From: Bacteroides congonensis
Lineage (GTDB): Bacteria > Bacteroidota > Bacteroidia > Bacteroidales > Bacteroidaceae
Direction: 5' to 3'
Assembly: GCF_900130125.1 (NCBI RefSeq)
Contig: NZ_FQXY01000011.1
Location: forward strand, 62,001 to 126,000
Length of the DNA: 64,000 bases
Shown here: one piece after another, positions 9,322 to 17,411 of the stretch
How positions within the stretch are numbered: position 1 is the first letter of the stretch
Layout: each line of letters begins with the position of its first letter
Notes under the pieces: generated by a model
Databases searched by the model: none
Seen by the model: the letters and a program-made list of their open reading frames with translations, nothing else
Told to the model about the DNA's origin: nothing
Translations under genes and position numbers: made by a program

Positions 9322-10317
9322 CTATACGTTATGGCTTGTTTGTCTGGTCTGATAGAAATATTTCTGCATGACAGATAATGAGATGACAGTCTCCTGTCTG
9401 GTATTCATAAATTGCCGGATATATTCATGGGCATGTCCGATGATGTATTCCGCCTCTTCCGGGTGGCGGATGTAGTATTCCATTTTTTCGATAAGGTCGG
9501 AATAATCATCTTTGATTTCTACGTAGTGATAGTCCGCTATAAGTCGTCCTTCCATAAACCAGGTTTCATAGGTGGGACGTGGCATGATAGCAAGAGAATT
9601 GGAAGCCATTACCCATTTCAGATTGGTGGCTACATCATTTCCTTCGATACAACATACGAACTTGTATTCCAGTTGTTGCGGAATGGTGAGATATTCTTTC
9701 ACCCATTCCGGATGTCCGTTGTCCGTATCCCGGTTGATTTGTCCGATGTTGCACATCGGATGTTGGCAGTAAAGTTCCAGGAAGCGCTTACGGTGTGGCT
9801 GCCTGACGACATTACGGCTGACAAGCATGTTTTTTTTCTCGCGGAAAGATTTATGGTCTTTTACGAATACGAAGTGGCGTACCTGATTCAATTTTAATAA
9901 TACGGAGTTGGAGTTTCCGTCTGTTATCGGGCGGCTCTTTACGAATGCCGGAACCTCTGTTTCTTCGGTAATGTCGCCAAACCGGTAAGCAAACCGGTAC
10001 TGCGGGTTGAAATAGCGTGTGTATCGGTGTAAATCAAAGAAATAAGTAGAGAACTTCTCTTTCTTTTTGAAGGGATAGCGGAAGTCTGCGACAGAAATCC
10101 ATCTGGAAAGGTCATAGTCCTGTCTTTCCGGCAGACGGTTGTAATAGGCTATCCGTTCTTCAACCGCTTTCCTGTCGATGGCGGACGTATTACCTAGTAT
10201 TTGTGCCAGTTGACGACGGTACAGGCCGTCCGGTAGAAAATAGCGGCTGAAGTTTCTGATAAAGAAGTGGACCTTCTTCATCCCTTTTTTAAGTTGAAGG
10301 AAATAGCGTATATTCAT
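9322..10317 (-). CDS. Glycosyltransferase family 90 (CAP10-like) protein
   Basis: A 331-residue protein that resembles the GT90/CAP10 family: FVKSRPITDGNSNSVLLKL, then KDHKSFREKKNMLVSRN, then NLKWVMASNSLAIMPRPTYETWFMEG, the last being the conserved nucleotide-sugar region (K-W/Y-x-x-S-x-S followed by a bulky E-W/T-W). Many eukaryotic family members are O-glucosyl or O-xylosyltransferases; bacterial ones occur in lipopolysaccharide loci. No signal peptide or membrane segment is obvious, so it is probably cytoplasmic. Position within the operon (ten bases from the upstream GT4, seven to the downstream GT9) points to core oligosaccharide synthesis. The sugar is unknown. Confidence 0.72.
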   Translation of the reverse strand: MNIRYFLQLKKGMKKVHFFIRNFSRYFLPDGLYRRQLAQILGNTSAIDRKAVEERIAYYNRLPERQDYDLSRWISVADFRYPFKKKEKFSTYFFDLHRYTRYFNPQYRFAYRFGDITEETEVPAFVKSRPITDGNSNSVLLKLNQVRHFVFVKDHKSFREKKNMLVSRNVVRQPHRKRFLELYCQHPMCNIGQINRDTDNGHPEWVKEYLTIPQQLEYKFVCCIEGNDVATNLKWVMASNSLAIMPRPTYETWFMEGRLIADYHYVEIKDDYSDLIEKMEYYIRHPEEAEYIIGHAHEYIRQFMNTRQETVISLSVMQKYFYQTRQTSHNV

Positions 10318-10326
10318 GTAGAATGT

Positions 10327-11457
10327 TTATTCTCGTTGAAGAAGTTGGCGATAAACGGACAAAAGTTGTCCGGTGACTGAAGATTCGCTGAACGAACTTG
10401 CATATTTTAGTCCGGATTGTATCATTTGTACTCTCCGTTCCGGGCATGCCAATAGTTCATTAAACTTGTCTGCTATTTGTGCGGGATTTGACGGGTCGCA
10501 GTAAATGCTGTCCGGTCCGCCCGCTTCTTCGAGACAGGAGCCGGTGGCGGCAATTACCGGTACTCCTGAAGTGATTGCTTCCAGTACGGGAATGCCGAAT
10601 CCCTCGAAGAATGAAAGAGAGGCGAAAAGGGTGCTTCCTTGATAGATGGCAGGCAAGTCCCGGTTGGGTATCCTGTTGAAGATGTGTACCCGCTCTTGTA
10701 TGCCCAGCCGGTGTGCTTCTTCTTCTATGACATGTTGGTAAGGAGTGGACTTGCCTATCAATACCAAATGTATTTTCTCGCGGAGTTCGGGTAGGGTGCG
10801 TACGAGGGTAAGCTGGTTCTTGCGTGGTTCGATTGTTCCTACACATAGGATGTAGCGTGACGGAATCTGATAGAATTTTTGAGTAGCCAGTTGTACGTCC
10901 TCAGATACTTTGTGCTGAAAAACCGGATTACAGCCTTGATACACTACCTCTATTCTGGATTCCGGTATATGATAGAAATCCATGATGTCCTGTTTGGTCT
11001 GTCGGCTGATAGCTATAATCTTGTCCGCATGCCGGCAGGCATAGTATGTTTTGGCTTTGAGTATCTGCCGCATGATGAAGTTGTAGTATTCAGGGTGGCG
11101 CAAGAATATCAGGTCGTGTATGGTTACTATGGATTTGCATTTTGTTTTATGCAAACCCATAGGAAGTTCGTTGCTGAGGCCGTGAAAAATATCTATCTGC
11201 TGTCTGGCTATTTCTCCGGTGATTCCCCGGCACCGCCACCATTCTTGTCCGAAGGAAGAATGGGCGGACGGGTAGACAAAGGAAACCGAAGCGGATTCTT
11301 TTAAGTCCCGCAAACATTCTTCAGTTCCTTTTTGTGGGGCGAACAGGACATACCGGTTGTCGGGATATGCGGATAAGGCATTGACAATGTTCCGGCTATA
11401 GTTACCTATTCCGGTCAGGTTGGAGACGATTTTCTTTGCATCAAACCCTATTCGCAT
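10327..11457 (-). CDS. Glycosyltransferase family 4
   Basis: A 376-residue retaining GT-B glycosyltransferase. N-terminal IGFDAKKIVSNLTGIGNYSRN and SIVTIHDLIFLRHPEYY match the mannosyltransferase-like GT4 group. The C-terminal part has VGTIEPRKNQLTLV and SLSFFEGFGIPVLEAITSGVP with the E-x7-E donor motif. The start overlaps the end of kdsB by ten bases, so translation is probably coupled. It most likely adds an early sugar after Kdo; this is inferred from position only. Confidence 0.9.
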   Translation of the reverse strand: MRIGFDAKKIVSNLTGIGNYSRNIVNALSAYPDNRYVLFAPQKGTEECLRDLKESASVSFVYPSAHSSFGQEWWRCRGITGEIARQQIDIFHGLSNELPMGLHKTKCKSIVTIHDLIFLRHPEYYNFIMRQILKAKTYYACRHADKIIAISRQTKQDIMDFYHIPESRIEVVYQGCNPVFQHKVSEDVQLATQKFYQIPSRYILCVGTIEPRKNQLTLVRTLPELREKIHLVLIGKSTPYQHVIEEEAHRLGIQERVHIFNRIPNRDLPAIYQGSTLFASLSFFEGFGIPVLEAITSGVPVIAATGSCLEEAGGPDSIYCDPSNPAQIADKFNELLACPERRVQMIQSGLKYASSFSESSVTGQLLSVYRQLLQRE

Positions 11458-12191
11458 ATACTTTCTCCTTGTTCTTTAAAGTATTTTTCCACTCCCTCTA
11501 TGTCTTTAGGAGTATCGACGGAGAGCGACTTGCAGTGGCAATTGTAATAATAGATGGGAACATGGTTCTCGATAAAACGGAAAGAATCGTTCTCTTCTAT
11601 CTTTTCTATCGGGCCGCGCGGGGTGTTGTGGTAAAAATCCAGTGCCTTGCGGGTGAAAGCGCCTACGCCTACAAATTTGTGATATACATAGTCCATGTTT
11701 CCTTTAGGGTAAGGGATGGGACTGCGTGAGATGAAGAGGCAGCGGTGGTCTGTTGCTGTGACAATTTTCAGATTTGTGCTGTCCACTACTTCTACCGGAT
11801 TGCTGAAGTCGGTCATAAGGTTTGATACGAATAGGGTATCCGTATCCAGATGCTCGGGAATACATTGTTTGATATACTTTCCGGTCAGCAGGGGTTCGTC
11901 GCCGTTGACCATGACATAGAGGTCGGCGGCCAATCGGGTGGCTACCTCGTAAAGTCGTTCGGTGGCAGTGTCATGGTCAGACGAAGTCATCACGACTTGT
12001 GCGCCGAATGTTTCGCAGGCCGCTTTTATCTTTTCGCTGTCGGTAGCTATATACACTTCTTCAAAATATTCGCAGGCTTTGCAGTGGGTATATACCCATT
12101 GTATCATGGGTTTACCACAAATCAAAGCCAATGGCTTTTCAAAAAAACGGGATGATTCGGCTCGTGCCGGTATAACACAGATAATTCTCAT
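11448..12191 (-). CDS. kdsB: CMP-Kdo synthetase (3-deoxy-manno-octulosonate cytidylyltransferase)
   Basis: A 247-residue cytoplasmic enzyme that activates Kdo with CTP to form CMP-Kdo, the donor used by the Kdo transferase WaaA. The nucleotidyltransferase signature IPARAESSRFFEKPLALICGKP is at the N-terminus; VNGDEPLL carries the metal-binding aspartate, and SRSPIPYPKG is the conserved KdsB element. Length and motif order match KdsB rather than NeuA. It lies 12 bases after the acyltransferase gene and overlaps the next GT4 by ten bases. Having kdsB and waaA in one operon with an acyltransferase confirms that the locus makes Kdo-lipid A. Confidence 0.95.
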   Translation of the reverse strand: MRIICVIPARAESSRFFEKPLALICGKPMIQWVYTHCKACEYFEEVYIATDSEKIKAACETFGAQVVMTSSDHDTATERLYEVATRLAADLYVMVNGDEPLLTGKYIKQCIPEHLDTDTLFVSNLMTDFSNPVEVVDSTNLKIVTATDHRCLFISRSPIPYPKGNMDYVYHKFVGVGAFTRKALDFYHNTPRGPIEKIEENDSFRFIENHVPIYYYNCHCKSLSVDTPKDIEGVEKYFKEQGESICE

Positions 12192-12203
12192 ATTACGTTG
12201 TTT

Positions 12204-13103
12204 TTAAGTTGTTAAGTTTTTGTTGGCAGGGCGTGAGAAACGCCATCTTTTGTGTGACCACAGCCAATACTCCGGAGCACGCCTGATAGAGTTCTCCAGC
12301 ATATTCATGAATTGCCGGGTATAGGGATATTCTTGCCCGTCACATGGTGGTGAAATCAGGTGGAATGTCATTTGGTAGTATCCTCTTTTCCTTTTTTCCG
12401 TTTCCAGATAAACAAAGTGCGCGCCGGTTCTTTTTCCGATTTCCTCACCACCGATGCTGTAAGCTGTGTCCTGATTCAGAAAGGTAGTCCAATGGTATAG
12501 GTTGCCGCTGTTAGGACGTTGGTCGGCCACGAAACCGATGAGGAACTGTTTGTTTTCCTGCTTCATTTTAAGTAAGGTGCGGAAAGCGCTTTTTTGCGGA
12601 ATGGAAAGCGTGTGAAAACGTGAGCGTATGGTCAGCATCACTTGTTCCATAGTGCAATTGTGTAACGGGCGGTATATTTGTCCGTTGAGAGCGGGGTGGG
12701 TGTAATGGCGTGTAACGGCAGGTGTCCACTCCCAATTACCATAATGTCCGAGATATAGGATAATGGGAGCTCCGTCTTCCGCTAATTGGTCTATCAATCT
12801 TCCGTTCGTCACGCTGATACGTTTATTCATTTCCTTGTCAGTCAGATGCAGTAATTTAATCGTTTCCATGATACAGTCGCAGAAGTGTTTATAGAACTTC
12901 CGTTCAATTTTTTCCCGTTCTTTATCACTTTTCTCGGGAAATGAATTGCGCAGGTTATCCCTTACCGTTTTTCTTCGGTATCTCATGATATAGTAGACGA
13001 TGAAATACATTCCGTCGCTGATAGGGTAAAGAATACCGAAAGGGAGAAATGCCCCAAAGCGCAACAGGCTTATGAGTAGGTTATACAGAATACGATTTTT
13101 CAT
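12204..13103 (-). CDS. Lipid A biosynthesis acyltransferase (LpxL/HtrB family)
   Basis: A 299-residue member of the lysophospholipid acyltransferase-like family that adds a secondary acyl chain to the lipid A precursor on the inner leaflet of the cytoplasmic membrane. One N-terminal membrane anchor is seen (about residues 8-38). The catalytic H-x4-(D/E) motif is LGHYGNWEW; IGFVADQRPN and TGAHFVYLETEKR follow as in the family. It lies two bases after the waaA stop and twelve before kdsB, so the three act in consecutive lipid A steps. Whether it is the only late acyltransferase of the cell cannot be judged here. Confidence 0.9.
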   Translation of the reverse strand: MKNRILYNLLISLLRFGAFLPFGILYPISDGMYFIVYYIMRYRRKTVRDNLRNSFPEKSDKEREKIERKFYKHFCDCIMETIKLLHLTDKEMNKRISVTNGRLIDQLAEDGAPIILYLGHYGNWEWTPAVTRHYTHPALNGQIYRPLHNCTMEQVMLTIRSRFHTLSIPQKSAFRTLLKMKQENKQFLIGFVADQRPNSGNLYHWTTFLNQDTAYSIGGEEIGKRTGAHFVYLETEKRKRGYYQMTFHLISPPCDGQEYPYTRQFMNMLENSIRRAPEYWLWSHKRWRFSRPANKNLTT

Positions 13104-13105
13104 GA

Positions 13106-14365
13106 TTATGCCAGTATTTGGATAATGTTTGAGGTGGCTCCGCTGTTTTCCCGGCTGTAATCCAGTGCAGTGCTTTTTATTCGTTCCAATTGTCGGGGCG
13201 CGTCTTTGAGTGCTTCAAACCATTGTTCCAGTTCTTTTTCTGAACGGACGACCCTTCCGATGCCCAGTTGTATTAATTCATTGGGCGTCACTTTTCGTTG
13301 AATCATCGGGCCGAAAGCTACGGGCAGGCCATACACGGTAGCTTCGATGATACTGTGCAGGTAAGGGGTGAAACCACCACCTACATACGCCCATTTCCCA
13401 TAACGGTATAAGAAGGCAAGTGCTCCCAGAAAATCAATGATGAGTGTTTGGGTGTCGCTGAAATCAGTGTTATCATCGCACTCGGAATAGCAAAGTGCAT
13501 ACCCGTCCAGATTGAACTTGATATCGTTCAGGACTTCCTCGCTTATTTCATGCGGAACGATGATGAAACGGACATCCCGGTAGCGGTTGGCGAGGTGGCA
13601 GACGAGTTGCAGGTCTTTCCGGTCGCTGACGCTGCCTGCGATAAAGACTTCTTTTCCGTAGGTGAATTTCTCGACGATAGGATTTTGATAGGGGGTGGAT
13701 GCTACGGCAATGGCATTGTCGAAGAGTGGGTCGCCTATTACACTAAAGTTTCTATATCCCAGTGACTTCAGGTTTTCACCCGATTGCCTGTTTAGTACCA
13801 GAAAGTGAGTGAATGCTTTTAAAGACGGACGGAATAATCCGCCATACCATTTGAAAAAAGGAGCGTTCCGGCTGATGACGGCCGAAATGAGAAAAGTCGG
13901 GATACTTCTTACCCTTAATTCATTCAGGTAATTTACCCAATATTCGGAGATGATGAATATCGCTTTCTGCGGATGAACCGTTTCGATGAATGTACGGGCA
14001 TTCCTGGCTGTATCCCATGGCAGATAAAAGATATGGTCTATTTCCGGATGGTGTACATTTAACGCTTCATATCCGGTAGGAGAGAAGAAAGTCACCACGA
14101 TGCGGTATTTGCCTTGTTGTTTTAGATGCTTTATGATGGGACGGGCGACACCATATTCTCCTAAAGAAGAAGCGTGCAGCCAAATGACGGGAGTTGCGTA
14201 ATCTCTGCGGCAGGACATTTCAGCCTGAATCTGTTTCATCAGCCCTTGTTGCCCTTTGGCGAATTTTTTAAGTTTGCTTTCCGGTGTCAGGAGAAACGAT
14301 AGCCGGGCTATGATACTTAAAAGAACTTTTCCGTTGATAAGGATGATGTTATATAATCTGTTCAT
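13106..14365 (-). CDS. waaA: 3-deoxy-D-manno-octulosonic acid (Kdo) transferase
   Basis: A 419-residue GT30 enzyme that transfers Kdo from CMP-Kdo to lipid A precursor. An N-terminal membrane anchor (residues about 1-30) is followed by WLHASSLGEYGVARPIIKHL, the acceptor-side signature with the catalytic glutamate, then FISEYWVNYLNEL, and near the end YVGGGFTPYLHSIIEATVYG and FGPMIQRK. I chose the ATG at 14365. The longer open frame to 14392 starts with TTG and overlaps a good -7 box at 14390-14397, so that start would be upstream of the transcript. It is the first gene of the core operon. Confidence 0.93.
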   Translation of the reverse strand: MNRLYNIILINGKVLLSIIARLSFLLTPESKLKKFAKGQQGLMKQIQAEMSCRRDYATPVIWLHASSLGEYGVARPIIKHLKQQGKYRIVVTFFSPTGYEALNVHHPEIDHIFYLPWDTARNARTFIETVHPQKAIFIISEYWVNYLNELRVRSIPTFLISAVISRNAPFFKWYGGLFRPSLKAFTHFLVLNRQSGENLKSLGYRNFSVIGDPLFDNAIAVASTPYQNPIVEKFTYGKEVFIAGSVSDRKDLQLVCHLANRYRDVRFIIVPHEISEEVLNDIKFNLDGYALCYSECDDNTDFSDTQTLIIDFLGALAFLYRYGKWAYVGGGFTPYLHSIIEATVYGLPVAFGPMIQRKVTPNELIQLGIGRVVRSEKELEQWFEALKDAPRQLERIKSTALDYSRENSGATSNIIQILA

Positions 14366-14389
14366 TCCAATGCTTGATAATAATCGCTG

Positions 14390-14397
14390 CAAAGGTA
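14390..14397 (-). promoter_or_regulatory. -7 box for the waaA operon
   Basis: On the minus strand this reads TACCTTTG, matching TAnnTTTG, 25 bases upstream of the chosen waaA ATG. No convincing TTTG lies 19 bases further upstream. Confidence 0.6.
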
Positions 14398-14462
14398 GGT
14401 CAATTGTAAAAGATGAAAGCTGCGGAAAGTGTCGGTATCTTGTACGGATGTGACCTTTTTTG

Positions 14463-14795
14463 CTACAACAATTGTTGCTTCAACCACTCCAGTAGTTCGT
14501 TCGGAAGCTGTGAGGTGTCGATGCCTTTCTCTTTGAAAGGGATTACTATGCAAGGTATATTCTCGTCCGTGGATTTCAGTTTCCGTAGATAGACTTCCTC
14601 GATGAAGTTGTATTGAAGTACTTCCGAGATGAGCAAAAGACGTTCTACATCTATGTTCTTGCTGTTGAAGATGTGGTAGAGGGAAGTCCGTGCACAATGT
14701 ATCTGCCGGGCGAATTCCGCATAGCTGATACCGCGTTCGTCTACTTTCTGCTGTATGAGTTTTCCGATATAAATGTCTTTGAATTTGGTTTCCAC
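14463..14795 (-). CDS. Small XRE-family helix-turn-helix protein
   Basis: A 110-residue protein with a helix-turn-helix at about residues 10-65: RGISYAEFARQIHCARTSLYHIFNSKNIDVERLLLISEVL, similar to XRE/Cro-type DNA-binding domains. The C-terminal 40 residues (IPCIVIPFKEKG...) are a short tail of unknown role. It lies 97 bases upstream of waaA in the same direction but with a -7 box in between, so it may or may not be cotranscribed. A role as regulator of the lipid A/core operon is suggested only by position. Confidence 0.7.
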   Translation of the reverse strand: METKFKDIYIGKLIQQKVDERGISYAEFARQIHCARTSLYHIFNSKNIDVERLLLISEVLQYNFIEEVYLRKLKSTDENIPCIVIPFKEKGIDTSQLPNELLEWLKQQLL

Positions 14796-15390
14796 AGTCT
14801 GTGCTTGTAATACGCCTGCACCTGTTCCCCTGTGGCAGCGGGCTTCCGTTAGTTAAAAAGCGTGAGGAACTCTATACTGTTCATCAAAAAACGTGGTATC
14901 GCCAAACACCAGACCTACAAGATGAACCGAATAAACACCCCACGCTGATAGTATATATGTGTGCACCCTTTTGCAAGGGTGCAGATACATACAACAACGG
15001 AAGCATCATACTGTTCCATCCTTTGTCGGTCGAAATTTTGGCGATTTTCGTTTTTTAGGATGAAGCTGATAACGCTTTCTTTTCTTATTATAATAATGCA
15101 TGCCTGTCCGGGAAGTTTGTCGCTTTTCCATTCAGACCCTGCAAATATATAAAAGAAAACTGAACAGCATGATATAAAAGGGTGTTTATTCGTGCAAAAG
15201 GTATTAATTCTATTTTTACACTTGTCTCTAGGGAGAGGTTATCTTTTTCTTTCGTGTATGAGATAAAATCTACCTATAATGCTTAAAAATATACTCGGAT
15301 ACCTTCTCTCGACAATAACTTTCACTATCTTTGTGTGTGGAAGTTTGTAAAACAGTTGATTAAGATAAGGAAATAGCAGGAGGACAGAAA
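14796..15390. other. Gene-free region with one perfect hairpin
   Basis: No supported gene is seen between the XRE gene and the AAA-ATPase gene. It contains a perfect 9-base hairpin with loop TTGC (14962-14970 with 14975-14983), a possible minus-strand -7 box for the XRE gene (15142-15149, reads TATATTTG) and a plus-strand -7 box TATCTTTG at 15326-15333 for the downstream gene. The short open frames here lack recognisable domains. Confidence 0.6.
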
Positions 15391-17148
15391 ATGGATCCAA
15401 TGAAATATATTGTACCGGACAGAAAACGTTTGCCTTACGGCATGATGAACTTCGCGGATATCCGCCTCGAGAATTATTATTATGTGGACAAGACCCGTTT
15501 CATCTCCATGATAGAACAGGCCGACCGCTATTTCTTCTTCATCCGTCCGCGTCGTTTCGGCAAAAGTCTTACATTGAATATGCTGAGACAATACTATGAC
15601 GTGTATACCAAGGACAAATTCGATACCCTTTTCGGTGATCTCTATATCGGAAAGTATCCCACTCCCGACCGTAACAGTTATCTGGTGCTTTATCTTAACT
15701 TCTCCGGTATTATCGGTGAGCTAAACAACTATCGCAACGGACTGGATGCTCATTGCAGAATCACTTTCGAGAACTTTTGCAAGAAATATGCCGACCTTCT
15801 GCCTCAAGGCACGCTGGAAGGATTTTACCAAGTTAGTGGAGCCGTAGAACAATTGGATTACCTCTATCAAGCCTGCGAACGTGCCGGACAGAAAATGTAT
15901 CTTTTCATTGACGAGTACGACCACTTCACTAACGCTATCCTTTCCGATGCCGATAGCCTACACCGCTACACCAATGAAACACACGGCGAAGGCTATCTGC
16001 GTGCCTTCTTCAACAAAGTAAAGACAGGGACGGATTCCAGCATCAAGCGTTGCTTCATTACCGGTGTCAGCCCTGTGACGATGGACGACCTCACCAGCGG
16101 CTTCAATATCGGCACGAATTACTCGCTTACATCGGAATTTAATGAAATGATGGGATTCACTGAAGGAGAAGTACGCGAAATGCTGACTTACTATTCAACC
16201 AACAGTCCCTTCCAGCATAGCGTAGATGAACTGATTGAAATAATGAAACCGTGGTATGATAACTATTGTTTTGCACAGGAATGTTACGGAGATACCACTA
16301 TGTACAATTCTAATATGGTGCTCTACTTCGTTAAAAACTACATCATGCGCGGCAAAGTTCCCCAAGATATGGTAGAAGATAATATCCGCATCGACTACGA
16401 AAAGCTACGTATGCTTATCCGCAAGGACAAAGAGTTTGCTCATGATGCTTCTGTCATTCAAACGCTAGTAAGCCAAGGCTTCATCACCGGCGAGTTAAAG
16501 AAAGGTTTCCCTGCCATCAACATCACCCATCCGGACAACTTCATAAGCCTGCTCTACTATTTCGGCATGCTCACCATCAGCGGAATGCATGAAGGAAAAA
16601 CCAAACTGACCATCCCTAACATAGTGGTTCAGGAACAACTTTACACTTATTTGCTGAGTACATACAATGATGCCGACTTGAGTTTCAGCAGTTACGAAAA
16701 GAGTGAACTCTCTAGCCAACTCGCTTATCGAGGCGACTGGAAAGCCTATTTTGGCTACATTGCCGACTGCCTGAAACGTTACGCTTCCCAGCGCGACAAG
16801 CAGAAAGGCGAATTTTTCGTTCACGGCTTCACTCTTGCCATGACTGCGCAGAACCGCTTCTATCGCCCTATCTCCGAACAAGACACGCAAGCAGGCTACG
16901 TAGACATTTTCCTTTGTCCCTTGCTCGACATCTATCCCGACATGAAGCATAGCTACATTGTTGAGTTGAAATACGCCAAATATAAAGATCCAGAAACCTG
17001 TGTGGAGGAACTGCGTCAGGAAGCCATCGTACAGGTCAATCGCTATGCGGATACCGATACGGTGAAACAAGCCGTCGGCTCTACGCAGTTGCACAAGATT
17101 GTAGTGGTATATAAAGGTATGGAAATGCGGGTATGTGAGGAACTATAA
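15391..17148 (+). CDS. AAA-ATPase-like / PD-(D/E)XK nuclease superfamily protein
   Basis: A 585-residue cytoplasmic protein of the type widespread in Bacteroidales (AAA-ATPase-like domain followed by a PD-(D/E)XK region). The P-loop variant is RPRRFGKSL at residues 52-60, Walker B is MYLFIDEYD at about 168-177, and CFITGVSPVTMDDL follows. The C-terminal nuclease-like core shows VDIFLCPLLDIYPD and then YIVELKYAK (the E-x-K) at about 505-535. Family members are numerous per genome and their biological role is not established; defence or mobile-element links have been suggested only loosely. It has its own -7 box, stands alone, is intact, and is unrelated to the flanking operons. Confidence 0.85.
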   Translation: MDPMKYIVPDRKRLPYGMMNFADIRLENYYYVDKTRFISMIEQADRYFFFIRPRRFGKSLTLNMLRQYYDVYTKDKFDTLFGDLYIGKYPTPDRNSYLVLYLNFSGIIGELNNYRNGLDAHCRITFENFCKKYADLLPQGTLEGFYQVSGAVEQLDYLYQACERAGQKMYLFIDEYDHFTNAILSDADSLHRYTNETHGEGYLRAFFNKVKTGTDSSIKRCFITGVSPVTMDDLTSGFNIGTNYSLTSEFNEMMGFTEGEVREMLTYYSTNSPFQHSVDELIEIMKPWYDNYCFAQECYGDTTMYNSNMVLYFVKNYIMRGKVPQDMVEDNIRIDYEKLRMLIRKDKEFAHDASVIQTLVSQGFITGELKKGFPAINITHPDNFISLLYYFGMLTISGMHEGKTKLTIPNIVVQEQLYTYLLSTYNDADLSFSSYEKSELSSQLAYRGDWKAYFGYIADCLKRYASQRDKQKGEFFVHGFTLAMTAQNRFYRPISEQDTQAGYVDIFLCPLLDIYPDMKHSYIVELKYAKYKDPETCVEELRQEAIVQVNRYADTDTVKQAVGSTQLHKIVVVYKGMEMRVCEEL

Positions 17149-17299
17149 TTAGTTGCTATTTCCTTCAGTGTTATAGGTTATAAGTTTCTACATGATGTGT
17201 GTTTGAGGGGGGAGCGGATTAACTTCCTGAAAGTAAATGGAAGGAATTGTGGAATCCGTGCTGTTTTTTGTATAAAAGATAAAAACGAAACAGTTTTGG

Positions 17300-17313
17300 A
17301 CGAAATCAAAGTC
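17300..17313 (+). promoter_or_regulatory. Candidate regulator site upstream of GH88
   Basis: ACGAAATCAAAGTC lies here, 75 bases (start to start) upstream of the -7 box at 17375. A near-identical element lies at the same distance upstream of the -7 box of lyase A. It probably binds the AraC-type domain of the hybrid regulator encoded between them. Confidence 0.6.
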
Positions 17314-17374
17314 CGTTGAAATAGAAACGGAAATGAAAAAGAAGATATATAAACTCTGTTTCTCCGCATAGCCT

Positions 17375-17382
17375 TACCTTTG
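17375..17382 (+). promoter_or_regulatory. -7 box for the GH88 gene
   Basis: TACCTTTG fits TAnnTTTG and lies 29 bases before the GH88 start codon. No good -33 TTTG is present, as expected for an activator-dependent promoter. Confidence 0.65.
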
Positions 17383-17411
17383 CCTGCATCAACAATAGTA
17401 GAATTATAACA

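Noticed and set aside
14796..15390. Degraded insertion-sequence remnant
   Set aside because: The short open frames show no transposase motif and no terminal inverted repeats were found.
15391..17148. Defence island around the AAA-ATPase/PD-(D/E)XK gene
   Set aside because: It stands alone between a core oligosaccharide operon and a polysaccharide locus, with no neighbouring defence genes.
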